A stretch of DNA of 64,000 bases, from assembly GCA_045535935.1 (NCBI GenBank), contig JAZSMO010000020.1, positions 1 to 64,000 of the forward strand, in the 5' to 3' direction. The notes under the pieces were generated by a model that was given only the letters and a program-made list of their open reading frames with translations, ran no database searches and had not been told where the DNA came from. Positions 1 through 8,785 of the stretch are shown here, piece by piece (the stretch's first letter is position 1; every line of letters begins with the position of its first letter). The position numbers and the translations under genes were made by a program. This DNA is from SVFI01 sp045535935. GTDB lineage: Bacteria > Bacillota > Clostridia > Lachnospirales > Lachnospiraceae.

Positions 1-110
1 AAAAATATCATTATTATATTTTTTCAAAAGGTGGGTTTACACAAGGATTGCAAGAGTTAGCTGTTAAAGGAGAGGTTAAACTTTTGACCTTGGAGGATTT
101 GTATAAATAA
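1..110 (+). CDS. C-terminal end of a DUF234-type P-loop ATPase (partial)
   Basis: Thirty-five codons are readable in frame from base 3 to a TAA at 108-110, and the 5' part lies outside the window. The visible tail contains IFSKGGFTQGL and ends LLTLEDLY. This is the typical end of the AAA ATPases with a C-terminal DUF234 nuclease-like domain, where an FSKxGF motif is followed by a hydrophobic strand and a final LxDLY. Members of this family are proposed archaeal/bacterial ATPases of uncertain role, often seen in mobile or defence contexts. Only the tail is visible, so the ATPase motifs cannot be checked. It is separated from the next gene by about 165 bases that hold a flagellar-type promoter and a hairpin. 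Confidence 0.6.
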   Translation, partial: KYHYYIFSKGGFTQGLQELAVKGEVKLLTLEDLYK

Positions 111-194
111 GTATGGTTATTGATTGAGTTTCTAAAAAGGAGGCTGCCATTGCAGCAAAAACACAAAATCCCCCTCAAGAAAATCCCGCATTCT

Positions 195-202
195 GCCGAT
201 AT
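195..202 (+). promoter_or_regulatory. sigma-28 (SigD) type -10 element before the coiled-coil gene
   Basis: GCCGATAT at 195-202 is a full match to the -10 consensus of the flagellar sigma factor. The -35 position 15 bases upstream reads CAAG rather than TAAA, so the match is carried by the -10. The site lies 73 bases before the ATG at 275, the same arrangement as the flagellin genes at 49122 and 50191. Confidence 0.65.
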
Positions 203-235
203 ACTATAAAATATACCAATATAGTCTTATTATGC

Positions 236-253
236 CTTGAAACGGATTTCAAG
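236..253 (+). promoter_or_regulatory. leader hairpin with a CGGA loop, candidate CsrA site
   Basis: CTTGAAA (236-242) and TTTCAAG (247-253) form a perfect 7-bp stem closing a CGGA tetraloop. CsrA dimers bind GGA in hairpin loops, normally with a second GGA in the Shine-Dalgarno sequence, and here AAGGAGG follows at 261-267. The arrangement is the same as in the two fliC leaders. That CsrA binds here is inferred. Confidence 0.55.
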
Positions 254-274
254 TAGCTACAAGGAGGTAGTGTT

Positions 275-1357
275 ATGGCATCAAGTATCTATAGTATGTC
301 TGCGTATACGCGGACATCTCCTTTCATGCAAAGAAACAGCTTTGCATCTTACAATCAAGAGCAAAAAAATTCCACGGAACCGAAAACGACAACCGAGGCA
401 CAGCGTCTGCGCGAAATGATCCGCGATTTGAAAAGGGCGAAGAGTGAAAATATGTATTCGCCGATTGCGGGAAGCAGGGCGGATGGTTTTTCTGCGTTGT
501 CCGGGACTGAGAAAACCACAAGCGAGGCGGAGGAAGAGATTCAGAAAGCTTCAAAATACAATTTCAAGGAAGTCGCCAATAAGATTTTGCGTGCAAAAAC
601 TGCTCTCAGCGCAGGACAGGCGGTCATTTCGGCAAAACGGAAAGTGGTTGAAGTGAAGCGGAAAATGTCCAGCGGTGACGGAGATCCGGAAGAGCTTCAG
701 ATTGCGCTCAATCATGCGAGGCGCATGGAGATTGCAGCCAGGAAGAAAAAACGTCATCTGGAAATGGAAGAAATGATTGTGACGGTGCAGAAACGTGATG
801 AGAAGCTGGACCGGATGGAGGAGACTGCAACGGATATTCAAAACAGCGTAATCGATGCGGCGCAGGAGGAACTTGAAGAGCAGCAGGATGCTATTTTTGA
901 TGAGCGGCAAGAGATGCTCGATGAAGTTATGGAGCAACAGGAAAAAGAATTGGAACGTCTTTCGGAGGAGGAGATGGCCGAGCTCAATGAGATGATTGCG
1001 GAGTTTGGGGAAGAGGAACTGCAGGAATTACAGGAGATGATGGAACTGCTGGACAGCATGGAAATTATCAATCCGCATATGAGTAAAGAAGATCTGGAGG
1101 AACTCAAACGCAAGCATCGCAACGAAGAATATAAAGCAATCCTGAAAGCCGAGATGGATTATTTAAAGGATATGATAAAGTATATACAGGAAAAGAGTTT
1201 GAGTATTCCGGGAGGCGGAATGACTATGAGCGGAATGGGCGGATCCGTATCTGTGGGGGCGGAGATGACAGTGTCCGGCGTTGCGGCTTTGGGTGCGGAG
1301 GTATCTGCGCCGGGCGGAGCAGGCGTGGCGATGCCGTCCATTGATGTGCAGGTGTAA
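275..1357 (+). CDS. coiled-coil protein of unknown function, flagellin-like regulation
   Basis: A 360-residue protein I do not recognise. Residues 1-60 are polar and rich in Ser, Thr and Tyr. Residues about 90-310 are almost wholly helical and highly charged, with long Glu-rich heptad stretches typical of an extended coiled coil, including a basic patch RKKKRH near residue 160. The last 50 residues are a Gly/Ala/Met/Val-rich, uncharged tail with repeated small-residue motifs (GGGMTMSGMGG and similar). There is no signal peptide or membrane segment. The ATG at 275 follows AAGGAGG with 7-base spacing. Upstream lie a GCCGATAT sigma-28 element and a GGA-loop hairpin, so expression is probably tied to flagellar assembly. 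It stands alone, since the next gene has its own sigma-A promoter. A structural or cytoskeleton-like role in motile cells is possible but unproven. Confidence 0.8.
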   Translation: MASSIYSMSAYTRTSPFMQRNSFASYNQEQKNSTEPKTTTEAQRLREMIRDLKRAKSENMYSPIAGSRADGFSALSGTEKTTSEAEEEIQKASKYNFKEVANKILRAKTALSAGQAVISAKRKVVEVKRKMSSGDGDPEELQIALNHARRMEIAARKKKRHLEMEEMIVTVQKRDEKLDRMEETATDIQNSVIDAAQEELEEQQDAIFDERQEMLDEVMEQQEKELERLSEEEMAELNEMIAEFGEEELQELQEMMELLDSMEIINPHMSKEDLEELKRKHRNEEYKAILKAEMDYLKDMIKYIQEKSLSIPGGGMTMSGMGGSVSVGAEMTVSGVAALGAEVSAPGGAGVAMPSIDVQV

Positions 1358-1402
1358 GTAGGAATTCCCAATAGATTCCGTTTTTCGACCAAAGATATTA
1401 TA

Positions 1403-1431
1403 TTGATAAAAAAAGTTGGAAGCCGTATAAT
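1403..1431 (+). promoter_or_regulatory. sigma-A promoter of the hybrid histidine kinase
   Basis: TTGATA at 1403-1408, a 17-base spacer and TATAAT at 1426-1431 give a near-consensus housekeeping promoter. It lies 20 bases before the ATG of the kinase, implying a very short leader with GGGGTG as ribosome binding site. Confidence 0.7.
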
Positions 1432-1450
1432 ATTTTTGGGGTGAAAATTT

Positions 1451-3793
1451 ATGGAAAAACCGAGGAGTATGAATATAAAGATCATCAAGAAAATTGCCAG
1501 AAGTCTGATAATTTTTTCGTTTGTGTTCTTTGTCATTGCGCAGTTTGCTTTGTCGGCGGAAAATAAGCTGGGAACGGGTTATTATGACGTGTACGACGGG
1601 CAGTGGACACAGATTTTTGGGGATGGAAGCAGGAAGGCGGTGCAACTGCCCGGGCAGCTTGATTCCGTGCAGGGAGAATGGGTGACTATTGAGTCGCAGC
1701 TCCCGGAAGATACGCAGGCGACATGGCTTTGTCTGCGCAGTCTGCAGCATGATTTTAAGATATATGTAGGTGATGAGCTCAGGGAGGAATATTCGACCAT
1801 TGATACGCAATTGTTCGGTAAAACGAGTACCATTACTTATGTGTGGGTCAAGCTGACAGAAGGGGATGCAGGAAAGCTTCTCCGCATTGAATTTATGAGT
1901 GATTCGTTTTATTCCGGATACATGGAAGAAATTCTTCAAGGGGAAAAAGGAGATATCCAGTCGTATCTGTTTGGACGGTACGGATTGTCCGCATTAATGG
2001 CAACATTTATGCTTTTAATCGGCTTGATTATCATTGTGATTTGTCAGCCATATATTCCGTTGTTTCGATTTCAGGGAAATGCGGAGATGTATTCGCTCGG
2101 CGGGATTATAATCATGGCTTCCACGTGGCTTCTCGTGGAGTCCAAGCTTCGCCAATTTATATTTCCGAACAGCACCGTTGCCATGTATATGGGATTTTTG
2201 ATGATTATGCTTTTGCCGTATTCGTTTCTCAGTTACGTGAATCAGGTGCAGAAGAGGCGATATGAAAAAGTATATACATATATCATGATTTGGGCGTTAA
2301 TCAATTTTGCGGTATGCACCGGATTGCAGGTGTTTGGCATCAAAGATTTCTTTGAGACGATGACAAGCTCGCATATAGTGCTCGGTGTCACAGTTTTGTC
2401 TGTGCTTGTGACGATTGTGCTCGATATAAAGAGCAAAGAAGTGCAGCAGTACCGATCGGTTGTGATCGGCTTTGCCGGGATTTTGGTGGCGGCGCTTATG
2501 GAAATCGGATTGTCCTACACGGTAAATGCCAAGTTGAATGGAGTTCCGCTTTGCCTGGCTCTGATATGCCTGGTCTGTGTGGCCGGTATCAAGGTGGGCA
2601 AAGAAGTGACGCGCATTGAGGGTGAGAAGCAGACTGCGGAGGCGGCGCGCAAGTCGCAGGCGCTGTTTCTTGCAAATATGTCTCATGAAATCCGGACACC
2701 GATTAATACAATTCTCGGCATGAATGAGATGATTCTCCGGGAAAATGAGGATAAGGCCATCAACGGCTACGCAGGTCATATAAAGAGAGCGGGACATATG
2801 CTGCTTGGGCTGATCAATGAAATTTTGGATTTTTCCAAAATGGAAGCAGGCAAGTTGGAAATCATACCTATGGAATACTCACTTTCGGATGTGCTGGAGG
2901 ATATCCGGACAGAGAGCGAAAAGCGGGCAAAAGAAAAGGGGCTTACGTTCCGGGCTGAAATCCAGCCGGATCTTCCTGCGGTACTTAAGGGAGATGAGTT
3001 GCGCATCAAGCAGATTTTAAATAATGTGCTTTCCAATGCGGTGAAATATACAAAGCAGGGAACCGTTGCTTTGCGAGTAAAAAGACAGCAGGCGGATGCG
3101 GAGGGAAAACAGGAACAATGCATTCTTTCTATAGAAATTGAAGACACCGGAATCGGAATCAGAGAAGAAGATCTCCCGCATTTGTTTGACAGTTTTCAGC
3201 GTTTGGAGATGGAGAAAAACCGCCACATTCAAGGTACCGGCCTCGGGCTTTGCATTACAAAGCAGTTGCTCGATTGTATGGGAGGTACGATAGAAGTGAC
3301 CAGCCGATACGGCGAGGGAAGTACTTTTAGAATGCTGATTCCGCAGGAAATTATTTCTATGACAGAAGTGAAAAGGCCGGAGGAAAAACGAAGTGAAGAA
3401 ACAGAAGTCTTCCGGGCTCCGAATGCACAGTTGCTTGCTGTCGATGATAACCGGGTTAACCTGGCGGTGCTCAGGTCTCTGTTAAAGCGGACGGAGGTAC
3501 AGGTGGATCTTGCAATGAGCGGTATGCAGGCGCTGGAATGTACACGGAAGAAAAAATATGATCTGATACTCATGGATCATATGATGCCTGAAATGGACGG
3601 AATAGAGACGCTTCATGCCCTGCGCGGGGAAGAGGATAACATGAATTGCAATACGAAGATGATTGTTTTGACAGCCAATGCGATTCACGGAGCAGAGCAG
3701 GAATACAAGGCAGCGGGATTTGACGACTATCTTTCCAAGCCGCTGGATCCTGAGCTGGTTGAAAAAGTGCTGAAGAAATATTTAGAAAACTAA
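1451..3793 (+). CDS. membrane hybrid sensor histidine kinase/response regulator
   Basis: A 780-residue hybrid kinase. A hydrophobic N-terminal segment (about residues 15-37) is followed by an extracytoplasmic sensor region to about residue 170, then about seven hydrophobic helices (about 175-395), the layout of 7TMR-DISM sensors. The HisKA domain follows, with phospho-acceptor His412 in NMSHEIRTP. The HATPase domain has N-box NNVLSNAVKY, G1 motif DTGIGI and G2 motif GTGLGL. A receiver domain begins near residue 660 (LLAVDDN) with phospho-acceptor Asp709 in LMDHMMPEMDG and the conserved Lys in YLSKPLD. No cognate DNA-binding regulator or HPt protein is adjacent, so the output is unknown. It ends at a bidirectional terminator facing a minus-strand operon. 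The assignment is firm; the ligand is unknown. Confidence 0.93.
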   Translation: MEKPRSMNIKIIKKIARSLIIFSFVFFVIAQFALSAENKLGTGYYDVYDGQWTQIFGDGSRKAVQLPGQLDSVQGEWVTIESQLPEDTQATWLCLRSLQHDFKIYVGDELREEYSTIDTQLFGKTSTITYVWVKLTEGDAGKLLRIEFMSDSFYSGYMEEILQGEKGDIQSYLFGRYGLSALMATFMLLIGLIIIVICQPYIPLFRFQGNAEMYSLGGIIIMASTWLLVESKLRQFIFPNSTVAMYMGFLMIMLLPYSFLSYVNQVQKRRYEKVYTYIMIWALINFAVCTGLQVFGIKDFFETMTSSHIVLGVTVLSVLVTIVLDIKSKEVQQYRSVVIGFAGILVAALMEIGLSYTVNAKLNGVPLCLALICLVCVAGIKVGKEVTRIEGEKQTAEAARKSQALFLANMSHEIRTPINTILGMNEMILRENEDKAINGYAGHIKRAGHMLLGLINEILDFSKMEAGKLEIIPMEYSLSDVLEDIRTESEKRAKEKGLTFRAEIQPDLPAVLKGDELRIKQILNNVLSNAVKYTKQGTVALRVKRQQADAEGKQEQCILSIEIEDTGIGIREEDLPHLFDSFQRLEMEKNRHIQGTGLGLCITKQLLDCMGGTIEVTSRYGEGSTFRMLIPQEIISMTEVKRPEEKRSEETEVFRAPNAQLLAVDDNRVNLAVLRSLLKRTEVQVDLAMSGMQALECTRKKKYDLILMDHMMPEMDGIETLHALRGEEDNMNCNTKMIVLTANAIHGAEQEYKAAGFDDYLSKPLDPELVEKVLKKYLEN

Positions 3794-3813
3794 CAATATT
3801 GTGAAATAAAAAA

Positions 3814-3834
3814 GAGGACCGGCTACCGGTCCTC
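3814..3834. terminator. bidirectional rho-independent terminator
   Basis: GAGGACCGG, loop CTA, CCGGTCCTC followed by TTT on the plus strand and preceded by a run of A on the other side. It sits between the convergent kinase gene and the DUF3048 lipoprotein gene and can serve both. Confidence 0.85.
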
Positions 3835-3853
3835 TTTCGTCGTGAAAAAAGCT

Positions 3854-4966
3854 TTATTTTAAAATAAGCTCGTCCCATCTTGAAGTGGATACCAAACCTA
3901 CATATGTTTTTCCGGTGTTGAGAGTAATCTCATTTCCGTCTGCATCATAGAAGTTCGTAGGCTCTGCATCATGTGTTTTTGTCCATGTAATCGGAATGGC
4001 CTTACCGCCGGTGATGTAGTATCCGTCGCCGGAAGTGTTGATGATGTTGAACTGCATATAACCGTTGTCGTCATACTGGGTGTGGCTTGCGCACTGGATG
4101 ATGACATTGGTAAATGCAAGCTGTTTATTGTCATTCTCAAGATCGATGTGTGGTTTGCCATACTCGGAGTATAAATAGGTACCGCTTGCTTCGTCGTATG
4201 AGAGCTCGGAACCGTTGTGCGGGAACGGAAGGTCAACCAGTGTGCAAGCCTTGCTGCCGTTTGCGGTTGAAAGATCAACCGGGGCAGAAGGAGATGCGAA
4301 CTGCCAATGCGGTCCCATGTAGTAAGAGTTGTACTCTTTGTCGATTCCGTTTGCTTCCAGACGGGCTTCGATTTCACCTGTGGTAACATACTCGGTAAAC
4401 TCGCGGGATTTACCATTGTCAATACGTGCAAATCCACCGCTCAAGTGATCTACCCAAGGGTTGGAAAGGAATGCGTCAATGTAGAACGGTCCACCGTCAT
4501 GAATGACAATAGCATTGTATTCCGGTGCAATCATGAAGTTTGTCGGACGCACGCTTCGGATGCTTCCGAATCTGGTAATGCTTCCCCAATCTTTCACGAC
4601 ACACATAAAACGTGTGATTTCGTCGTTGGCTGTGCTGTTCATCATTTCGTAAATGATATCAGCCTGTGTCAGTCCGTAATGGTCGAGAGCTGTCTTTTCA
4701 TTATCGACCATGATGGCAACCGGACGCTGGTTTTTGAGAGCTTCATCAATCCAGTCGTTGGTCAATTCGCTTCGGTACATACCTTCCCGTGTTTCTTCAG
4801 GAACAACAGTTTCTTCTGCCTCTGTGTCGGTCGGAGTCTGTGTCTCTGTGTCGGTTTCAATAACTTCTAATTCGGTTGTTGTTTCTGTTTCCTTAGCACC
4901 GCAGCCGGCTAACATACCGCAAACAAGTGTTAAGGATAACATAAGTGTAAATGCTTTTCTTTTCAT
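3854..4966 (-). CDS. DUF3048 (YerB-like) lipoprotein
   Basis: A 370-residue exported lipoprotein. The chosen ATG (4966) is preceded by AGAAGGAT and gives a signal peptide with lipobox LAGCG, so Cys21 or nearby would be lipidated. A Thr/Glu-rich linker follows (to about residue 65) and then the DUF3048 fold. Family hallmarks are RPVAIMVDN, the region IYEMMNSTANDEITRFM, and SVRPTNF with a downstream HDGGP. YerB-type proteins are secreted or lipid-anchored and of unclear function, possibly cell-envelope related. It lies 22 bases downstream of an SDR gene on the same strand, probably as one operon. Reading further upstream of 4966 gives a longer frame, but it lacks a signal peptide at its start and overlaps the SDR gene. 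Confidence 0.88.
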   Translation of the reverse strand: MKRKAFTLMLSLTLVCGMLAGCGAKETETTTELEVIETDTETQTPTDTEAEETVVPEETREGMYRSELTNDWIDEALKNQRPVAIMVDNEKTALDHYGLTQADIIYEMMNSTANDEITRFMCVVKDWGSITRFGSIRSVRPTNFMIAPEYNAIVIHDGGPFYIDAFLSNPWVDHLSGGFARIDNGKSREFTEYVTTGEIEARLEANGIDKEYNSYYMGPHWQFASPSAPVDLSTANGSKACTLVDLPFPHNGSELSYDEASGTYLYSEYGKPHIDLENDNKQLAFTNVIIQCASHTQYDDNGYMQFNIINTSGDGYYITGGKAIPITWTKTHDAEPTNFYDADGNEITLNTGKTYVGLVSTSRWDELILK

Positions 4967-4988
4967 GTTAATTATCCTTCTTGTAATT

Positions 4989-5750
4989 TTATAGTGTTGC
5001 ACCAAAGTCTGATACGATAATCTGACCGGTGATGGCGCGTGATTCGTCGCTGGCAAGGAACAGGAGAATGTTGGCAACATCTTCCGGCATACAGATCGGA
5101 ACGCTCAGATTCATGTGCTTTCTCATCTGGCCAAACATATCCTGATTTAAGGTGGCAGGATCTGTTTTTGCCATCGGAGTCATGATGGAGCTTGGGTTGA
5201 CGGAGTTGCAGCGAATTCCTGTACCTGCAAAGCGCATTGCAGTGTGTTTGGTGAGTCCTACGACAGCTGCTTTGCTTGTCACATAAGAAGCACCGCCGGT
5301 ACCGAACTGTCCGGCAACGGAATCCAGATTGATGATGGATCCGTAGTTTTTCTCTTTCATCACTTTGAGAGCGGCTCTTGTACACTGGAGAGTTCCTTTG
5401 GTGTTGATTCCGAATACCCAGTCAAGGTCTTCGTCGTCATAGCAGTCAATCGGTTTGAGCCCTGCTTCCAGAACACCTGCGTTATTTACGAGGATGTCCA
5501 CTGTGCCAAATGCTTCTACCGTTTTTGCTACAAGATTTTCCGCATCTTCCACTTTGGAGACATCAGTCTGCACAACGAGAACCTCACCGCCGTTTTTGCG
5601 GATGCGCTCTGCGACTTCTTCCAACTGCGGAAGGCGGCGTGCACTAATGACAACCTTTGCGCCTTCTTTGGCAAACAATTCCGCAGTGGCAGCGCCTACT
5701 CCGGAGTTACTGCCTGTGATAATGGCAACTTTACCGTCTAAACGTCCCAT
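4989..5750 (-). CDS. short-chain dehydrogenase/reductase
   Basis: A 253-residue classical SDR. The NAD(P)-binding motif TGSNSGVGAATA is near the N-terminus (TGxxxGxG), followed by NNAG at about residue 86. The catalytic Ser lies in the SVAGQFGTGGASY segment and the catalytic YxxxK is in YVTSKAA. The C-terminal region has PEDVANILLFLASDESRAITGQ, typical of FabG/glucose-dehydrogenase-like members. The ATG at 5750 has a strong TAGGAGG ribosome binding site, and a 10-residue upstream extension in frame is unlikely. The substrate cannot be told from sequence. It is the first gene of a probable two-gene operon with the DUF3048 lipoprotein. Confidence 0.9.
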   Translation of the reverse strand: MGRLDGKVAIITGSNSGVGAATAELFAKEGAKVVISARRLPQLEEVAERIRKNGGEVLVVQTDVSKVEDAENLVAKTVEAFGTVDILVNNAGVLEAGLKPIDCYDDEDLDWVFGINTKGTLQCTRAALKVMKEKNYGSIINLDSVAGQFGTGGASYVTSKAAVVGLTKHTAMRFAGTGIRCNSVNPSSIMTPMAKTDPATLNQDMFGQMRKHMNLSVPICMPEDVANILLFLASDESRAITGQIIVSDFGATL

Positions 5751-5902
5751 AAAAATACCTCCTAAAAAAGAAATATGCAACTGTTCTTATTATAATAGGT
5801 ATGCATTTATCGGTCAATCGTCAATGTCGTCTTTTCATTTTTATTTTTTTAGTATACAATAGAAAAGTCGGATAGAAAAAGATCCGAATTGGAGGAAAAA
5901 TA

Positions 5903-7303
5903 ATGGAAAAGAAACAGAAAAGAGGAAGATTTAGCGGAACCATCGGTTTTGTGCTTGCGGCGGCCGGAAGTGCTGTCGGTCTCGGGAATATATGGCGTTT
6001 CCCTTACCTTGCGGCAAAGGATGGCGGAGGTGTCTTTCTTTTATGCTATCTGTTGCTGGCATTGACGTTTGGGTTTGCGCTTTTGACAACAGAGATTGCA
6101 ATTGGTCGTAGGACCGGGCAGAGTCCGCTCACAGCCTACAAGAGATTGCATCCGAAGATGGGGTGGCTCGGTGTGATTGCATGTCTTGTACCGGCTCTGA
6201 TTTTACCGTACTATTGCGTGATCGGAGGTTGGGTGCTGAAATATCTCTCTGTTTATGTGACGGGGAAAGCATCATTGGCGGTGGAGAATGGTTATTTTGA
6301 TGCGTTTATTGCGGCGCAGGTTGAGCCGGTGATCTGGTTTTTGATTTTTTTGGCGGCGACGGTATTTGTCGTGTATCGCGGTGTCGGAAACGGAATTGAA
6401 AAGTTGTCGACGGTCTTAATGCCTATTTTGCTTGTGTTAATCATCGGAATTTCCGTCTTTTCCCTGACACTTAAGCATACGGATGCAAGCGGCGTGACCC
6501 GCACGGGTATGGAAGGATTTCTCGTCTATGTTGTTCCGAATTTTGACGGGTTGACATTTAAAAAATTTGTTACCATTCTTATGGATGCGATGGGACAACT
6601 TTTCTATTCGATCAGCGTGGCGATGGGAATTATGATTACCTATGGATCTTATGTAAAAAAAGAGACAAATCTGGTAAAAAGTGTGAATCAGATTGAGATC
6701 TTTGATACGATGGTAGCATTTCTTGCCGGTCTCATGATTGTTCCGGCCGTATATACGTTCATGGGGACGGAAGGTATGGCGCAGGGGCCGAGCCTTATGT
6801 TTGTCTCACTCCCGAAAGTGTTTGAGAGTATGGGTTTGGTAGGAGCGATTGTCGGTGCAGTATTTTTTATCATGGTTGCATTTGCAGCATTGACATCTTC
6901 GGTTTCCATCATGGAAGCCATTGTTTCAAGTGTTATGGACAAGTTTGCAATGAAAAGAAAGAAGAGCTCGATGATTGTAGCAGCGGTTACGCTTCTTGTG
7001 GGTCTTGCGGTATGCTTTGGATATAATATATGGTTCTTCAAACTGGAGCTCCCGAACGGAAGTGTCGGACAAGTTTTGGATGTGCTGGATTATCTGAGTA
7101 ATTATTTCCTCATGCCAATCGTTGCCATTGCAACATGTATACTTATCGGTTGGATTGTAAAGCCTAAGACTGTGGTAGATGAAGTCACATACGGCGGAAT
7201 CAAATTCGGAAGAAAAGGGTTATATATCATTATGGTTAAGTATATTGTTCCGGTGATGCTTTTCTTCTTGTTGTTGCAGGCGCTGGGAATATTTAAGTTA
7301 TAA
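5903..7303 (+). CDS. neurotransmitter:sodium symporter family transporter (SNF/NSS)
   Basis: A 466-residue integral membrane protein with about eleven to twelve hydrophobic helices. The start shows the NSS signature: SAVGLGNIWRFPYL in helix 1 provides the unwound segment that binds sodium and substrate, and GGGVFLLCYLL follows in helix 2. Bacterial members such as LeuT, TnaT and MhsT take up amino acids with sodium. The length suits the short prokaryotic subgroup. The ATG at 5903 follows TTGGAGG. A lipoprotein gene follows at 28 bases, so the two may be co-transcribed. The substrate is not predictable here, though an amino acid is likeliest. Confidence 0.92.
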   Translation: MEKKQKRGRFSGTIGFVLAAAGSAVGLGNIWRFPYLAAKDGGGVFLLCYLLLALTFGFALLTTEIAIGRRTGQSPLTAYKRLHPKMGWLGVIACLVPALILPYYCVIGGWVLKYLSVYVTGKASLAVENGYFDAFIAAQVEPVIWFLIFLAATVFVVYRGVGNGIEKLSTVLMPILLVLIIGISVFSLTLKHTDASGVTRTGMEGFLVYVVPNFDGLTFKKFVTILMDAMGQLFYSISVAMGIMITYGSYVKKETNLVKSVNQIEIFDTMVAFLAGLMIVPAVYTFMGTEGMAQGPSLMFVSLPKVFESMGLVGAIVGAVFFIMVAFAALTSSVSIMEAIVSSVMDKFAMKRKKSSMIVAAVTLLVGLAVCFGYNIWFFKLELPNGSVGQVLDVLDYLSNYFLMPIVAIATCILIGWIVKPKTVVDEVTYGGIKFGRKGLYIIMVKYIVPVMLFFLLLQALGIFKL

Positions 7304-7331
7304 GGTATGAAATAAGAAAAGGAGAATGAAT

Positions 7332-7988
7332 ATGAAAAAAAGATGTTTGGCTTTATTGACAATGATGGTGATGGCGGTATGTTTAATTGCGTGTTCCGGT
7401 GAGGGTGACCGCACAAGTGATGAGGTAACAACGCAGGATGCGGTAGAGACTCCGGCACAGGACAATGCATCTGATGACGCAGCAACACCGGAGCCGGGCG
7501 ATACAGAAACAGCAGATATGGACAGCGTTTCCATCTTGAGTGATGTCTGGGCAACCTACGGCGAGAATGAAAAGTTCTACGGCATGGGCGGCGATATGAA
7601 CAATATGGTGGAAAATGCACCGGGACTTTTCAGTCTGGAAGATAAGGAGGCACTTGCAGCGACGCTTCTTGTTCCGGCAGATAGTTCGGACATGATTGAC
7701 GAGGCGGCTTCTCTTGTGCACGGTATGAACTTGAACATATTTACGGGTGCAGCGTTTCATTTAACAGACCCGGCCAATGCGCAGACATTTGCTGACACAA
7801 TGAAAAACAGCATTATAAATAACCAGTGGATGTGCGGATCACCGGATCAGTACGTGATATATAAATTGGGTGACGACTATATGGTTGTGGCATTCGGTGC
7901 AGTTGATGTGCTCCCGGTGTTTAAAGAGAAATTTACGGCAGTGCACAGCGATGCAGAGGTGGTCGACGAAGGAAATGTAGCACAGTAA
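7332..7988 (+). CDS. putative lipoprotein of unknown function
   Basis: A 218-residue lipoprotein with signal peptide and lipobox LIACS, so the lipidated Cys is at about residue 21. An Asp/Thr/Glu/Pro-rich disordered linker (residues about 25-62) joins a globular domain of about 150 residues I do not recognise. That domain has a Gly-rich segment (FYGMGGDMNN) and a C-terminal part that looks like an alpha/beta sandwich. ATG 7332 is chosen over 7326 because GGAG at 7321-7324 is correctly spaced only for the former. It lies 28 bases after the NSS symporter, so a link to transport is possible but not shown. Confidence 0.8.
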   Translation: MKKRCLALLTMMVMAVCLIACSGEGDRTSDEVTTQDAVETPAQDNASDDAATPEPGDTETADMDSVSILSDVWATYGENEKFYGMGGDMNNMVENAPGLFSLEDKEALAATLLVPADSSDMIDEAASLVHGMNLNIFTGAAFHLTDPANAQTFADTMKNSIINNQWMCGSPDQYVIYKLGDDYMVVAFGAVDVLPVFKEKFTAVHSDAEVVDEGNVAQ

Positions 7989-8029
7989 GAGGATAATCGG
8001 TACTTTAACATAGGAAGTAGTGGTGTACG

Positions 8030-8743
8030 TTGAGATTTTATTATATTATTTTTAAAAATCTTTTTCTGCTTTTGCTGCGTATTCTCCCGAAGATGAGGAG
8101 ACTCGCTTCTGCAGAGCCGTTTGATGAGAAAAAAGCATATGAATATTTGCGGAAATTGGTTCGCATTATGAATCGTACCGGTCGCATCCGGACACAGATA
8201 TTCGGAGAAGAAAATTTGCCGGCAGAGGGCGGTTATATTATGTATCCGAACCATCAGGGCAGATACGATGGTTATGCAGTTGTGCATGGACATGCGCAGC
8301 CGTGCAGTGTTGTGATGGATAAAAAACGTTCCTATTTTCCCTTTGTAAGAGAAGTGATTGATATGGTCAAAGGGAAGCGGTTGGAACTTGATAATCTTCG
8401 CCAATCGATGACGATTATCAATGAAGTGGCAGAGGAGGTTGCGCAGGGAAGGAGATATATCATTTTTCCGGAAGGCGGATACGACAAAAATAAGAAGAAC
8501 AGTCTATGGGAGTTCAAATCCGGATGCTTTAAAGCGTCCATGAAATCCCGTGCGACGATTGTTCCGGTTGTATTGATTGACACTTATAAGGCGATGGATA
8601 TTTCATATCTGGGAACGGTGCGGACACAGGTACATTATTTGGAACCGATTCCTTATGAACAGTACAAAGATATGAAGACAGTAGAAATTGCCAGAATGGT
8701 GAAAAAGCGTATACAGGATAAGCTCGATGATATTTTGGCATAA
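8030..8743 (+). CDS. 1-acylglycerol-3-phosphate acyltransferase-like protein (PlsC family)
   Basis: A 237-residue acyltransferase. The HX4D catalytic motif is His75-QGRY-Asp80, and the acyl-acceptor binding motif FPEG starts at Phe146. A hydrophobic N-terminal anchor (residues 1-17) precedes a basic segment. The family transfers an acyl group to lysophosphatidic acid in phospholipid synthesis, but PlsC paralogues also act on other lysolipids. The start is TTG at 8030 with AGGAAG upstream at a rather long spacing, so the exact start is less certain. A strong terminator follows at 8764. Confidence 0.85.
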   Translation: MRFYYIIFKNLFLLLLRILPKMRRLASAEPFDEKKAYEYLRKLVRIMNRTGRIRTQIFGEENLPAEGGYIMYPNHQGRYDGYAVVHGHAQPCSVVMDKKRSYFPFVREVIDMVKGKRLELDNLRQSMTIINEVAEEVAQGRRYIIFPEGGYDKNKKNSLWEFKSGCFKASMKSRATIVPVVLIDTYKAMDISYLGTVRTQVHYLEPIPYEQYKDMKTVEIARMVKKRIQDKLDDILA

Positions 8744-8763
8744 AGTAAATATAAAGCTATTTC

Positions 8764-8785
8764 AGCGGACATCAAGGTGTCCGCT
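8764..8785 (+). terminator. rho-independent terminator after plsC-like gene
   Basis: AGCGGACA, loop TCAAGG, TGTCCGCT, then a pyrimidine run (GTTCTCTTCTCTTTT). The stop codon of the convergent regulator gene (8772-8774) lies inside this hairpin. Confidence 0.85.

Noticed and set aside
143..156. GCTGC/GCAGC hairpin after the partial ATPase
   Set aside because: Stem only 5 bp and no T-run on the coding strand; too weak for a terminator call.
1163..1939. Minus-strand frame opposite the coiled-coil and kinase genes
   Set aside because: It would cover the kinase promoter and start; no domain and no ribosome binding site seen.
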